The notes below the pieces were generated by a model, which worked only from the letters and a program-made list of their open reading frames with translations, was not told where the DNA came from and did no database searches. Positions 51,310 to 59,728 of a stretch of DNA of 64,000 bases are shown here, piece by piece. A program made the position numbers and the translations under genes. How positions within the stretch are numbered: the stretch's first letter is position 1; every line of letters begins with the position of its first letter. Origin of the DNA: Spirosoma sp. SC4-14 (lineage in GTDB: Bacteria; Bacteroidota; Bacteroidia; Cytophagales; Spirosomataceae); NCBI RefSeq assembly GCF_037201965.1, contig NZ_CP147518.1:6379001-6443000 (forward strand). Reading direction: 5' to 3'.

Positions 51310-52062
51310 ATGAATATCCTTCTTCTTAAAGTGACGCTTATGCCGAGCGTTATTGCACTGGTTACGCTGGCAATTCGCAGGTGGGGAAACAAAATAGGCG
51401 GCTTAATTGGAAGTATGCCCTGGACAGCCGGGCCTATTCTCCTCTTTTTTATTCTCGAACAAGGTAAATCATTCGGTATTCTGGCCATTCAGGGAACGAT
51501 GACGGGCATTCTGGCCTTAATCAGTTTTTGCTTCTGCTATTGTTATTACTGCCGACAGCGAGGCTGGTTGCCCACCCTGCTGCTGTCGTATGGCGTTTAT
51601 ACCCTTACGGCTCTTTTTTTCAATTACCTTCAACTCAATTTAGTCGTTAGCTACGGACTCGTTATTGGGTGTGTACTTCTGACTCTACGCTATTTTCCTA
51701 AACCAACGGCCCTCCCAAACAGCGGACGGCGTTTACGGTTCGAGATTCCGATCCGCATGTTGGTTACAACTCTATTTGTACTGGTTGTAACAGGACTGGC
51801 CAGCATTCTGGGGCCAAACTGGAGTGGTATTCTGACGCCATTTCCAATTATGACATCGATCCTGGCTATTTTTTCGCATATTCTTCAGGGCGGCAATGCT
51901 ACCATTACAACCCTGCGAGGGCTAGTGATCGGGTTATTGGGGTTTACAACCTTTCTGTTTTTGCAAGCCTTTCTGCTCCGCGAATTTTCAGTTCCTCTTG
52001 CTTTTGGAATTGCCTTTCTGGTCAATACGGCGATTAATCTGATTGCTGGCCGAATCTGGTAA
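51310..52062 (+). CDS. Multi-pass membrane protein, unknown function
   Basis: 250 residues from the ATG at 51310. About seven hydrophobic segments are visible (starting LLLKVTLMPSVIALVTLAI, ending FLVNTAINLIAGRIW), with Arg-rich short loops. The motif GGLIGSMPWTAGPILLFFILEQG followed later by LGPNWSGILTPFPIMTSILAIFSH gives internal two-fold similarity (G..G.(M/T)P...), suggesting an internally duplicated transporter-like fold. No family is recognised with certainty. The gap after it, 52063-52440, contains only a hairpin at 52244. Confidence 0.75.
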   Translation: MNILLLKVTLMPSVIALVTLAIRRWGNKIGGLIGSMPWTAGPILLFFILEQGKSFGILAIQGTMTGILALISFCFCYCYYCRQRGWLPTLLLSYGVYTLTALFFNYLQLNLVVSYGLVIGCVLLTLRYFPKPTALPNSGRRLRFEIPIRMLVTTLFVLVVTGLASILGPNWSGILTPFPIMTSILAIFSHILQGGNATITTLRGLVIGLLGFTTFLFLQAFLLREFSVPLAFGIAFLVNTAINLIAGRIW

Positions 52063-52243
52063 GCCTAACAGATATAGACGGGAACGAATAAAGCCTAAAG
52101 CAAAAAAGATCTGGCCCGGATTAGCTTCGTTTTACTATACGTCTATTTAATCCCCCAATATTGTAGAAAATATTACCCAGCCCCATCAACTACACTTTCA
52201 AATAGAATGGGTATAAGCGCAGAAGTTAAAAGAATATAAAAAG

Positions 52244-52283
52244 AAAATAGTGTTCTCTATTGGGTTTAAACACCCTATTTTCT
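52244..52283. repeat. AT-rich hairpin
   Basis: gaaaatag (52244-52251) and ctattttc (52276-52283) pair, with tgtt/aaca inside. It lies in a 378-base non-coding gap in which nothing else is recognised; terminator or operator are both possible. Confidence 0.35.
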
Positions 52284-52440
52284 CGACTAAGTACATACCA
52301 TTTCGATGTTTGTACATGGATTCTAAAAAACAGACACTACTGAGTATTATTCCCTGGCAAGCGTTTTGTGTTTTAGGAGTTTATCCCACTAGCCTTCTCT
52401 GTTCAAAGAGAAATCAATAGACACGAACATAATTTCGCTC

Positions 52441-52647
52441 ATGCGACAGGTACTGGTTATTACAGGAGTAGTTGTTGGTTGCATAATTTGCCTGGCAGGA
52501 TACTTATTGGCACTAGCTGACTGGGTAGATGACTTTAAAACAGGCACTTACGCGACCAATGAAGCGGAAGCTCTACTCGAAACGGGAGCAATTGTACTGT
52601 ATACGTACGCCGGATTCGACTTCTTCAAAAAACGAATGGCTCACTGA
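52441..52647 (+). CDS. Small membrane protein, uncertain
   Basis: 68 residues with one N-terminal hydrophobic helix (VLVITGVVVGCIICLAGYLLAL) and a second weak one near the C-terminus (AIVLYTYAGFDFF). A plausible small inner-membrane protein of no recognised family; the frame, start and composition are the only support. It precedes the LytTR-only gene by 133 bases. Confidence 0.5.
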   Translation: MRQVLVITGVVVGCIICLAGYLLALADWVDDFKTGTYATNEAEALLETGAIVLYTYAGFDFFKKRMAH

Positions 52648-52780
52648 TATATCGCTGGTCGACAAAAAAACGACCTAATTCATCCATAGGCCGTTACAAT
52701 TCTTTACAATTCCAGTCTACATCATTTAAGTACATATAACTAACACCATTCACTTTTAACGTCATTGACAGACACAGACA

Positions 52781-53185
52781 ATGGGGCAGACAATCAAAAT
52801 TCCAGGTATTTCCAAGCCAATTCCCGTAGAACAGATCACGCACTTCGAAGGCTATGGCAACTATACCCGAGTCTATTGTCAGGGAGCTAAAAATCCGATT
52901 GTAGCGACTCAAACCCTGAAACTGTTCGAAGATCAGTTACCCGATTTTCTGAGAGCAAACAAATCAACGTTAATCAATCATCGACATATAAAAAGTGTCG
53001 ATCGTTTAACAGGTCGGTCGATGGAGTTGATGCTCGACAACAATTCATCGGTTGTAGTGGCGCGTAGACGCGTTCAGCAAATACGGGTCAAATTAGCCTC
53101 GCTCAGAGCGCAGTCGCGGCTATCTATCCGAGTAGAGCCCACTCCCACTCTTTCAGGCCATTATTTCCTCTCTAGTCTGAGTTAA
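52781..53185 (+). CDS. LytTR-domain-only transcriptional regulator
   Basis: 134 residues. The LytTR DNA-binding domain spans about 12-105 (QITHFEGYGNYTRVYC, LPDFLRANKSTLINHRHIKSVDRL, ELMLDNNSSVVVARRRVQQIRVKL). There is no receiver domain, so activity is not set by phosphorylation of this protein. The last 25 residues (IRVEPTPTLSGHYF) are unstructured in look. Its stop overlaps the convergent gene by 33 bases. Such stand-alone LytTR proteins exist in Bacteroidota; target unknown. Confidence 0.9.
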   Translation: MGQTIKIPGISKPIPVEQITHFEGYGNYTRVYCQGAKNPIVATQTLKLFEDQLPDFLRANKSTLINHRHIKSVDRLTGRSMELMLDNNSSVVVARRRVQQIRVKLASLRAQSRLSIRVEPTPTLSGHYFLSSLS

Positions 53186-53401
53186 CTCGGCCTGCACAGC
53201 TCTCGCAAAAGCCACCTTATCCGCTTTACGGTACTGTTCAACGCATAGAGCACCCGACTCGGGCCTGAACTCGGCGGCTACCTGCAAACAAGCTGCCCAG
53301 AGTTCAGGATTCATAAGAATTTTATACTGGCGGATGGGCGTATCGGCACCAAACCAAAGCCCAATAATGTTGCTGATCGTTACTTTCAGTCGATGCGCCA
53401 T
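53153..53401 (-). CDS. Small protein, unknown function
   Basis: 82 residues from the ATG at 53401; the frame also extends to 53491. The sequence SNIIGLWFGADTPIRQYKILMNPELW is followed by helices (CVEQYRKADKVAFARAVQAELTQ). The beginning weakly resembles the SSIIGL helix of the HTH-like protein at 6750. No membrane segment or signal. It overlaps the convergent LytTR gene by 33 bases. The region 53402-53703 upstream is non-coding with nothing recognised. Confidence 0.45.
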   Translation of the reverse strand: MAHRLKVTISNIIGLWFGADTPIRQYKILMNPELWAACLQVAAEFRPESGALCVEQYRKADKVAFARAVQAELTQTREEIMA

Positions 53402-53703
53402 AGCTGTATTAGACGTGTTTTTCAGGGATTTGTGAATAGAGCTATATCGAATTGTTTTTCTTCCGTTCAATTCGTTTAAACAGCCAGACAAAAGTAGCTT
53501 ATGACTAGTTAGCGCACGTTAAGCAGACATTACTAAAACGCTGTTTAACTGTTACGTAAAGCTATGTATTGGCAACAGTTCTCCTGCGTTACAATTCCGT
53601 TCGTTACCCAGATGACCATAGAAATAACATAACAATTTCATAACTTGCCTAGCGGTGACAATCCGCGATACCAGAAGTCTCATTAGCGTAACCACCATTG
53701 GCT

Positions 53704-53859
53704 ATGATGTCCCACTGGATTAACGAACTAATGAATTTACTGGCGGGCAATAGCCGCTATGTTTATTATTCGCGACAGAAAAAGATCCTGTTCATCAGTA
53801 TCTTATCCATTTTTGTATTTATCTCCATAGTGCTCCTTTTTTATCACGATCGTCCATAA
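53704..53859 (+). CDS. 51-residue single-helix membrane protein
   Basis: Reads MMSHWINELMNLLAGNSRYV, then a basic stretch YYSRQKK, then a hydrophobic helix (ILFISILSIFVFISIVLLFY) and a polar end HDRP. The positive-inside basic stretch before the helix suggests the N-terminus is cytoplasmic. No relatives are recognised. Support: clean frame, a fitting membrane topology and a strong terminator 11 bases after the stop. Confidence 0.5.
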   Translation: MMSHWINELMNLLAGNSRYVYYSRQKKILFISILSIFVFISIVLLFYHDRP

Positions 53860-53870
53860 ATCAGACATTT

Positions 53871-53912
53871 CTAGTCCCGTTAAAACCAGTTGATCGGTTT
53901 TAACGGGACTAG
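53871..53912. terminator. Bidirectional terminator
   Basis: A perfect 17-bp stem (ctagtcccgttaaaacc at 53871-53887, complement at 53896-53912) with an 8-base loop, between the 51-residue gene and the minus-strand epimerase-like gene that stops at 53929. Confidence 0.85.
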
Positions 53913-53928
53913 AACCGTCCTGGCTCTG

Positions 53929-54729
53929 TCAGGAACCATACCGGCTGCTTAGATAGGCTTCCCAGCTTTTCGATCTGGAATCGGATTCTGCACACGTATT
54001 TTCCCCTCTAACCAGACTGCCCATCATTCTGCCAATGGCCGGAACTGGTACAATGAGTTTAGAAACTTTTCGATAGTTCATCCACTGTTTTGTCAGTGTG
54101 CCCAGTGTACAAATGTCCGGGCCACCCAGATTAAGTGTAGCCTGTTGATTACCCGCTTCGGCAAGTTCGTGTAGTTTCTGCGCTACTGTATCGACATGAA
54201 TTGGCTGAAATCGTATCGACTTAGGCACAAACCCGACGGGCAAGCTCAGAAGTTTACTAATCCAGAAATCGATTAGATTATGGAATTGAGTTGCCCGCAA
54301 AATGGTGTATGGCACCTGGCTCTGCCTAATCAACACCTCGGCTTCGAGCTTTGCCTGATAATAACTAAACGGAATCTTGTCGATGCCAACAATTGAGCTG
54401 TAGATCAGATGCTTTACGTCCGACCGCTTTATCGCATTCAGCAAATTGCGTGTAATACCTGCCTCGAACGATTCGTGACCAATTTTACCCTTTCCACTCG
54501 CCAGATGCATAACGGTATCGATGCCTGCAAGGGCTTCGGTTAGCCCACTGCCTGAGGCCAGATCGACGCGCTTCCAGGGAACTTCGGCAGATCGATTGAC
54601 CATACTATACGAATTTTGTTTAACTGGGCTACGGCTTCCAATCAGAAAAGGAATTGATTGCTTTTTTAACACATTGACCACGGCTGATCCAAGCACGCCC
54701 GACCCACCAATAACTAAGACTTTATTCAT
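53929..54729 (-). CDS. NAD(P)-binding epimerase/NmrA-like oxidoreductase
   Basis: 266 residues. The N-terminal Rossmann motif VLVIGGSGVLGSAVV (GxxGxxG) binds NAD(P); then DTVMHLASGKGKIGHESFEAG, HLIYSSIVGIDKIPFSYYQAKLEAE with the S...YxxxK-like arrangement, and TILRATQFHN. It is of the atypical SDR / NmrA type acting as epimerase or reductase on an unknown substrate. It overlaps the preceding membrane-protein gene by 8 bases, so it is coupled. The upstream ECF41 sigma factor fits the known link between ECF41 and oxidoreductases or epimerases. Confidence 0.9.
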   Translation of the reverse strand: MNKVLVIGGSGVLGSAVVNVLKKQSIPFLIGSRSPVKQNSYSMVNRSAEVPWKRVDLASGSGLTEALAGIDTVMHLASGKGKIGHESFEAGITRNLLNAIKRSDVKHLIYSSIVGIDKIPFSYYQAKLEAEVLIRQSQVPYTILRATQFHNLIDFWISKLLSLPVGFVPKSIRFQPIHVDTVAQKLHELAEAGNQQATLNLGGPDICTLGTLTKQWMNYRKVSKLIVPVPAIGRMMGSLVRGENTCAESDSRSKSWEAYLSSRYGS

Positions 54730-55186
54730 GATGAGAAGTAGTATTGTGAGGCAATAAAGGTTCGGGTAGTTCAGTCGGTCGATAAAATAACAACGGAATC
54801 AGTACCATTACCCCTAAAGACAATGCCACTACATTGCCAATCTGGTCGACCGGGGGCAGCATATGTAGGTGATTCAGGTGGTATATCAGGTGGGGAATAG
54901 CAAACGCCAGCAGGCACAGAGCCACCGCACGGGGGGCTACCAAACGGGGCCGCACAAACGCCAGCAGGCACAGAACGCTCATTGCCAGAAAAAACGCACC
55001 CACATCGCGTATGAGGTGTTCGTTATAAGGCCCATCGACAGAAACCCAGGCATGGCCAAAGCCCGGAAAATGCGCATAAAAATCGTGGGGTATAAACAGA
55101 GCCCATAGGCCCGGAATGCTGTTGGCGATAAAGCCGTAACCAAGAATAGCGTTAACCCAACGAGGATGACTAGTTTGCATAGACAT
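54722..55186 (-). CDS. Four-helix membrane protein of the ECF41 regulon
   Basis: 154 residues from ATG 55186 (alternative ATG at 55180). Four hydrophobic segments, beginning VNAILGYGFIANSIPGLWALF, with conserved-looking loops FPGFGHAWVSVDGPYNEHLIRD and HLIYHLNHLHMLPPVDQIGN. The His- and Asp-containing loops are typical of DoxX-like/DUF4345-type small membrane proteins, but I cannot name a family firmly. It is first in a two-gene operon with the epimerase-like gene, and the ECF41-type promoter at 55207-55233 lies just upstream. Confidence 0.8.
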   Translation of the reverse strand: MSMQTSHPRWVNAILGYGFIANSIPGLWALFIPHDFYAHFPGFGHAWVSVDGPYNEHLIRDVGAFFLAMSVLCLLAFVRPRLVAPRAVALCLLAFAIPHLIYHLNHLHMLPPVDQIGNVVALSLGVMVLIPLLFYRPTELPEPLLPHNTTSHHE

Positions 55187-55206
55187 GAATGTTCGTTTTC
55201 GTGCCA

Positions 55207-55233
55207 GACAAACCAATTTTACTTTTTGTGACA
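55207..55233 (-). promoter_or_regulatory. ECF41-type promoter
   Basis: On the minus strand TGTCACA (55233-55227), 16 bases, then TGTC (55210-55207). The published ECF41 promoter as I recall it is TGTCACA-n16-CGTC; this matches the -35 exactly, the spacing exactly, and the -10 in three of four bases. It lies 20 bases before the membrane-protein ATG and between that gene and the sigma gene. Confidence 0.75.
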
Positions 55234-55246
55234 AGACCTCTAAAAT

Positions 55247-56098
55247 TTATTGCAGATACGCCAGTTTATCGGGATTCCGAACCGAGTAGATGGTATTAAT
55301 GCCGTCGGTATCGAGTTCGAAAACCATAACTGTATGCAGAATCCCACTGTCGGTATAAGTCGATAGCAGAGCAAGTTGGCCATTGATCAGCATCGGTTTA
55401 AAACTCAGTTTTCCCTGCCATTTAGTAGCCAGCGCCCGCAGATAAATAGCAACGGTTTCGCGCCCAACCAGCGGTTTAATTGCAGTCGGCACTTTTCCTC
55501 CGCCATCTGAATAGAGCACTACATCGGTCTTAAACCACTGAATCAGGCGTTCCAGATCGCCCGTCTGACTAGCTTCTGAAAACACGGTCAATAGTTCCTG
55601 TTGCTGCTGAGGGTTAAGTACGAACCGACGGTTTATACTCGCCATTTTCTCGCGGGCCCGCCGATAAAGCTGGCGGCCATTGGCTTCAGTAATAGCAAAC
55701 GCCTGGGCAATGTCGGTATACGAAACATCGAAACTTTCCTTTAGTACAAAAACAGCCCGTTCCATCGGTGATAGCTTTTCTAAAAGGAGCATTAATCCGT
55801 ATGAAATATCCAGACTCGCATCAATCCTTCGCTGCTCAGTAGACACCGGTTCGGGTAGCCACATGCCTTTATAGGCTTCTCGCTGGCGTTTTGCCTGCGC
55901 CAGATGGTTCAGCGCAGCGTTCATCACACTTTTTATCAGATATGCTTTCGGCTCCAGCACAACATTGCCCGACCGGTTCATCCAGTTCAGCAGCACATCC
56001 TGCACAATATCTTCACTAACCATCACCTCCCCCGTCATTCGGTAAGCAACCGCTACTAAAGTAGAACGATAAGCATCGATACTATCAGATGAATTCAT
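55247..56098 (-). CDS. ECF41-group RNA polymerase sigma factor with fused SnoaL-like regulatory domain
   Basis: 283 residues. Sigma region 2 at about 10-68, region 4 at about 105-157 (YTDIAQAFAITEANGRQLYRRARE), then a C-terminal SnoaL_2-like domain (about 165-283) that in this group acts as a built-in activity switch instead of an anti-sigma factor. All three ECF41 signature motifs are visible: WLPEP at 80-84, DGGGK at 198-202 and NPDKL at 275-279. ECF41 genes typically sit beside carboxymuconolactone decarboxylase, oxidoreductase or epimerase genes; here the downstream operon encodes a membrane protein and an NmrA-like epimerase. The signal sensed is unknown. Confidence 0.93.
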   Translation of the reverse strand: MNSSDSIDAYRSTLVAVAYRMTGEVMVSEDIVQDVLLNWMNRSGNVVLEPKAYLIKSVMNAALNHLAQAKRQREAYKGMWLPEPVSTEQRRIDASLDISYGLMLLLEKLSPMERAVFVLKESFDVSYTDIAQAFAITEANGRQLYRRAREKMASINRRFVLNPQQQQELLTVFSEASQTGDLERLIQWFKTDVVLYSDGGGKVPTAIKPLVGRETVAIYLRALATKWQGKLSFKPMLINGQLALLSTYTDSGILHTVMVFELDTDGINTIYSVRNPDKLAYLQ

Positions 56099-56239
56099 AA
56101 CGCAAACAGTGCGATAAGTACGCTAACAATGGCTTTTTCATTAGAAACCGCATTGACTGATATAACATTTTCGCCAGCCAGCAAACCCATGTCACTACTT
56201 TTTAATTAACTATTGGTTGCAAATAAATATGAATTTATA

Positions 56240-56455
56240 TTAATTTAACGCCTGACACAGAATCAAACCTTCCTCACTATGATTAGTTCTATATGAATAA
56301 GCCCCGCGTTGGGCAATGGTTGCTTTCGTATTTTCAATCAGGCCGGAGCCATGCTCCAACAACGCAACGATTTGTATTGTCATCGAAGCAAAATTTGGCT
56401 TTTCAGTATTAAAATTTATGGCCGCTTGCAACGATTCAGACAAAAAAATGCTCAT
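56240..56455 (-). CDS. Small protein, uncertain
   Basis: 71 residues (MSIFLSESLQAAINFNTEKPNF...), mixed composition, no recognised motif or membrane segment. Supported only by the frame and by its divergent placement relative to the gene at 56490. It could be non-coding. Confidence 0.3.
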   Translation of the reverse strand: MSIFLSESLQAAINFNTEKPNFASMTIQIVALLEHGSGLIENTKATIAQRGAYSYRTNHSEEGLILCQALN

Positions 56456-56489
56456 AGTATTATAGAACTTTTACAGAGAGGCTGCCTCA

Positions 56490-56813
56490 ATGAAAAAGTT
56501 CGCCATACACCAACACCTCAACTTTATTATCGCCATGCTATCTACATTAATAAAACCTCAAAAGAATTTTATTGCCGTTTATACCTTTGGCCGCGCCATG
56601 CCCCAATCGGAACGATTTAACTCACAGCAGGAAGCCGTGGAGTTTATGGACCGGAAGAGCAATGACCAATCGTTTCGATCCTTTGCCATTTTTGATTTGA
56701 CAAACGAACGTATAGTGTGGCGATCGACAGCCAGTTACTGCACCGACGATTATCTGAGAGCAGTTCTACTAACGGTCGAAACGGTCAGTACAACGCAATA
56801 CGATTTTAATTGA
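56490..56813 (+). CDS. Small protein, unknown function
   Basis: 107 residues; the Met at residue 16 (MLSTLIKPQKNF) is an alternative start. The core FIAVYTFGRAMPQSERFNSQQEAVEFMDR followed by FRSFAIFDLTNERIVWRST suggests a small alpha/beta fold with a paired-strand pattern. No known motif. It is followed 15 bases later by a strong terminator, which supports a real transcript. Confidence 0.5.
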   Translation: MKKFAIHQHLNFIIAMLSTLIKPQKNFIAVYTFGRAMPQSERFNSQQEAVEFMDRKSNDQSFRSFAIFDLTNERIVWRSTASYCTDDYLRAVLLTVETVSTTQYDFN

Positions 56814-56828
56814 GTTGTAGTGCCATCA

Positions 56829-56878
56829 GCAATTCGTTCTGAGGCAGCCAGACAGGATTCTGCCTCAGAACGAATTGC
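56829..56878 (+). terminator. Terminator after the small gene at 56490
   Basis: A perfect 19-bp stem (gcaattcgttctgaggcag at 56829-56847, complement 56860-56878), 12-base loop, followed by A-rich sequence on the plus strand. Probably a strong transcription stop. Confidence 0.8.
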
Positions 56879-56944
56879 AAAAAATAAATTTGGTTAAGAT
56901 ACCCCACGCTTTCGTTCAGCAACAGCAGATACGTCAATCACAAA

Positions 56945-56974
56945 AAAGCCATGCTTCAAGTTGAGCATGGCTTT
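56945..56974 (-). terminator. Receptor-gene terminator
   Basis: aaagccatgct (56945-56955) and agcatggcttt (56964-56974), 11-bp stem and 8-base loop. Read on the minus strand it is followed by a T run (ttttttg), 58 bases after the stop of the TonB receptor gene. Confidence 0.8.
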
Positions 56975-56996
56975 CACGTTTTCTTAACCTAAACTA
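56969..56996. repeat. 28-bp dispersed repeat, copy 2
   Basis: ggctttcAcgttttcttaac and ctaaacta; copy 1 is at 49207-49234 with one mismatch. It sits between the receptor stop and its terminator and overlaps the right arm of that hairpin. Confidence 0.7.
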
Positions 56997-57031
56997 ACCG
57001 TTAAGGGTAGATGCTGAACATCATACCACTT

Positions 57032-59518
57032 TTAATTTTGTCCTCCTACCCGGCTCTGCTCGGCCGATGTTGCCGAGTTACGCTGGCGGGCCGATTTCAC
57101 ATTCTGGTTGCCAAACCGGTACGTAAACGTTAGCATAAACCGGCGGCTTTCCCATTGCGAGCGAACCCGGAAATTAATGTCCTGTACGACGGCCCGTCCG
57201 TTGAATTTGTTCAGCCAGAAGGGATCGCTGATATTCAGTTTGATGTTGCCTTTGCCCTCCATTACTTTTTTCTGAAGGCCAATGTTGAAAGCGCCCATCG
57301 GCTGTGCCCGGTAAAAACCATACTGCGATGCCGAATTATACCAGCCCGATAACTCAGCCGAAAGTGTTTTATTGATCGTGAAATTGTTCGACGTATATAA
57401 GTTAAAGGCAACCAGTTTCACTTCGTATGGCGTTCCCGAATAAAACGTCTGGTAGTGCGTATAATAAGAACCAATGTTGTTCTGCATTCTCCACCATTTG
57501 GCTACCTGAACCGGGAAGCTGATATTCAGATTGATGTTGTCGAGCGAACCAAGGTTTTCGGGCGTTACGTACGTGACGTTCTCGGCCGGAATCTGCCGTG
57601 GCGTTTCGCGGTTGATAAAATCCGTAGTGCGGCTAAAACCCAGCGTAGTCGAAATCGCGCTCTTATAGACGTGCGTCAGTTCAATTGAGTTCGTATATTG
57701 GGGCCGCAGGAATGGGTTCCCTTTCTGATAGGTATAGGGGTCCAGATAGAACACAAACGGATTCAGATTTTGATAGTCAGGGCGATCGATCCGGCGACTG
57801 TACGACAGATTCAGGGTATTAGTCGAATCCAATTGCCGCGACAGAAACAACGTTGGGAACAAGTTCAGATAATTCCGATCAACCGTTTGGTTCAGCGTAA
57901 CCGATGTCCCAATTGAGTGCGTGTGCTCGGCCCGTAAACCTACCTGCATTTTGGTTTTCTTACCCAGCTTGCCAGCATAGTTCACATAAGCAGCGTTGAT
58001 ATTTTCGTCGTATTTGAACTGATTCGACCGGCTGGCATCGGGCAACCACTGTTTGGTTTCCTGCTGAAGCGTATCGTAGAGTGTGTTGTTATCGGCTTTT
58101 ACGAAGCTACTTTTCAAACCGGCTTCCAGCTTAGCACCGTTTTTCAGCGGGTGAACATAGTCCGTTTTGAATGCCATGATATTGATGGTCGATGGCATAT
58201 CGTTCTTTACATCCTGATTGGGCCGAATCACGTCGCTACCAGTGCCGTAATACGTTGTGCTCAGATTGTTATAACTAGAGCCATTGTAGTGTACATAGTC
58301 GGCATCTGCTGTCCACTCGCGGCCTTTGCCATCGAAATCATACTTATAATTCAGGTTTCCGGTTATGTTCGACAGAAACTGACGAGCATCGGTTTTAGTG
58401 GTTGGGCGGCTGGTTAACTGATGATTTTCGTCACTGATCATTGTGTTGTTCAGCCCGGCCGAGCGCCAGTCGTTCGAGAAACCGTTCACCAAAGCACCTA
58501 TCGTGCTTTTTTTGCTGACAAAATAATCAAGGCCCGCTTTGTAGGAATGACCAACGAACGTATTTGGCCGGAACGAGTATTGATCAAAATAAGTTGTGCT
58601 GCCGTTGTAGGGAATGGCCCGGTTAATTTCGTTGCTCTGCGAGCTTTGCCGATTCACGTAGCTATAGTTACCAAAAGCGTTGATTTTCCCTTCGCGATGA
58701 TTCAGGTTCAACGATGTATTGAATTTTGGCAGGTCGTCGCGCACTCCGCTCAGGTTGTTTACCCAGCCATAGCCCGTTCCGGCAATGAATGTACCATTAG
58801 TACCAAAATTCTTATTCTTCTTCATTTTAATATTGATAATCCCCGAATTACCGGCTGCGTCGTATTTCGAGCCTGGGTTCGTAATGATTTCAATAGTAGC
58901 AATGTTATCGCTCGGTGTATTTTTCAGCAGGTTCGATACTTCCTGCTGCGAGAGGTAGGTCTGCTTTCCGTCGATATACACAATAACACCCGATTTACCT
59001 TTCAACTGAATCTGGTCGTTTTGCCGGTCGATGGTTACGCCGGGAGCCTTTTCCAGCACTTCTAACGCCGAATTTCCGCTGGCTACAATACTATTTTCAA
59101 CATTAACCACCGTGCGGTCTACCTGCTGTTCAATAAATGGTTTCTTGGCTACTACATTTACTTCGGCCAGGTTTTTCGACTCTTCCACCATCGCCATAGC
59201 GGGCAATTCAACAGCCGGATGCGTTTCGTCAATCGTGAACGCATCACTATACGTTTTGTGAAAACCAATCTGCTGAGCGGCTACCCGGTACTGCCCTGCT
59301 CCTACATTTTCGAAGGCATATTTACCGGTTACCTCACTGATGGCTCCCTTTACGAGTGTTGAATCCTTTGCTTTTACGAGCATCATTGTTGCAAATTCGA
59401 GCGGTTTTCCCGCTGCTGTGTTTACCTGCCCCCTTACCATTCCTCTGGGCAAAGGTTGCCCAAAAGCGGTTGTGATCGTTAACAGGAATAATGTCCAAGA
59501 GTATAAAGTCGTTTTCAT
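57032..59518 (-). CDS. TonB-dependent receptor / outer-membrane barrel protein (OMP_b-brl type)
   Basis: 828 residues from the ATG at 59518, giving a signal peptide (MKTTLYSWTLFLLTITTAF, cleaved near GQ). Carboxypeptidase-regulatory domain at about 25-105 (VRGQVNTAAGKPLEFATMML), plug domain at about 120-220 (VVAKKPFIEQQVDRTVVNVEN, then SGVIVYIDGKQTYLSQQEV and NPGSKYDAAGNSGIINIKMKK), then barrel strands ending LTFTYRFGNQNVK. It is a paralogue of the receptor at 38225 with the same domain order. Imports an unknown ligand. A TACCTTTG box lies upstream and a strong terminator follows. Confidence 0.92.
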   Translation of the reverse strand: MKTTLYSWTLFLLTITTAFGQPLPRGMVRGQVNTAAGKPLEFATMMLVKAKDSTLVKGAISEVTGKYAFENVGAGQYRVAAQQIGFHKTYSDAFTIDETHPAVELPAMAMVEESKNLAEVNVVAKKPFIEQQVDRTVVNVENSIVASGNSALEVLEKAPGVTIDRQNDQIQLKGKSGVIVYIDGKQTYLSQQEVSNLLKNTPSDNIATIEIITNPGSKYDAAGNSGIINIKMKKNKNFGTNGTFIAGTGYGWVNNLSGVRDDLPKFNTSLNLNHREGKINAFGNYSYVNRQSSQSNEINRAIPYNGSTTYFDQYSFRPNTFVGHSYKAGLDYFVSKKSTIGALVNGFSNDWRSAGLNNTMISDENHQLTSRPTTKTDARQFLSNITGNLNYKYDFDGKGREWTADADYVHYNGSSYNNLSTTYYGTGSDVIRPNQDVKNDMPSTINIMAFKTDYVHPLKNGAKLEAGLKSSFVKADNNTLYDTLQQETKQWLPDASRSNQFKYDENINAAYVNYAGKLGKKTKMQVGLRAEHTHSIGTSVTLNQTVDRNYLNLFPTLFLSRQLDSTNTLNLSYSRRIDRPDYQNLNPFVFYLDPYTYQKGNPFLRPQYTNSIELTHVYKSAISTTLGFSRTTDFINRETPRQIPAENVTYVTPENLGSLDNINLNISFPVQVAKWWRMQNNIGSYYTHYQTFYSGTPYEVKLVAFNLYTSNNFTINKTLSAELSGWYNSASQYGFYRAQPMGAFNIGLQKKVMEGKGNIKLNISDPFWLNKFNGRAVVQDINFRVRSQWESRRFMLTFTYRFGNQNVKSARQRNSATSAEQSRVGGQN

Positions 59519-59568
59519 CGTACTGTCTTTTTTCAGAAGGTTGCCTGTGTTTGCGCTGAAGTACATTG

Positions 59569-59576
59569 CAAAGGTA
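59569..59576 (-). promoter_or_regulatory. Probable receptor promoter (-7 element)
   Basis: TACCTTTG on the minus strand, 50 bases before the receptor ATG, matches TAnnTTTG. A -33 TTTG may be at 59594-59591 but the spacing (14 bases) is short. Confidence 0.45.
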
Positions 59577-59728
59577 GGTAGTATGCATCACAAAGTACCT
59601 GTTCTTACACAAGCGGTCTGAACGGCTGTATGAGTGGATTTAGTTTGTGATTGACGTTCTGATGAAAGCAACTTCGGATCAAAGACTCCGAAAAAACCAG
59701 AACGTTGCGTGAAAGCCTATTTTTTTTA

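Noticed and set aside
52781..53401. Toxin-antitoxin pair
   Set aside because: The genes are convergent, not co-directional, and one is a standard LytTR regulator.
58421..59065. 214-codon open frame antisense to the TonB receptor gene
   Set aside because: The opposite strand encodes a clear receptor; the frame is open because of codon bias and has no motif.
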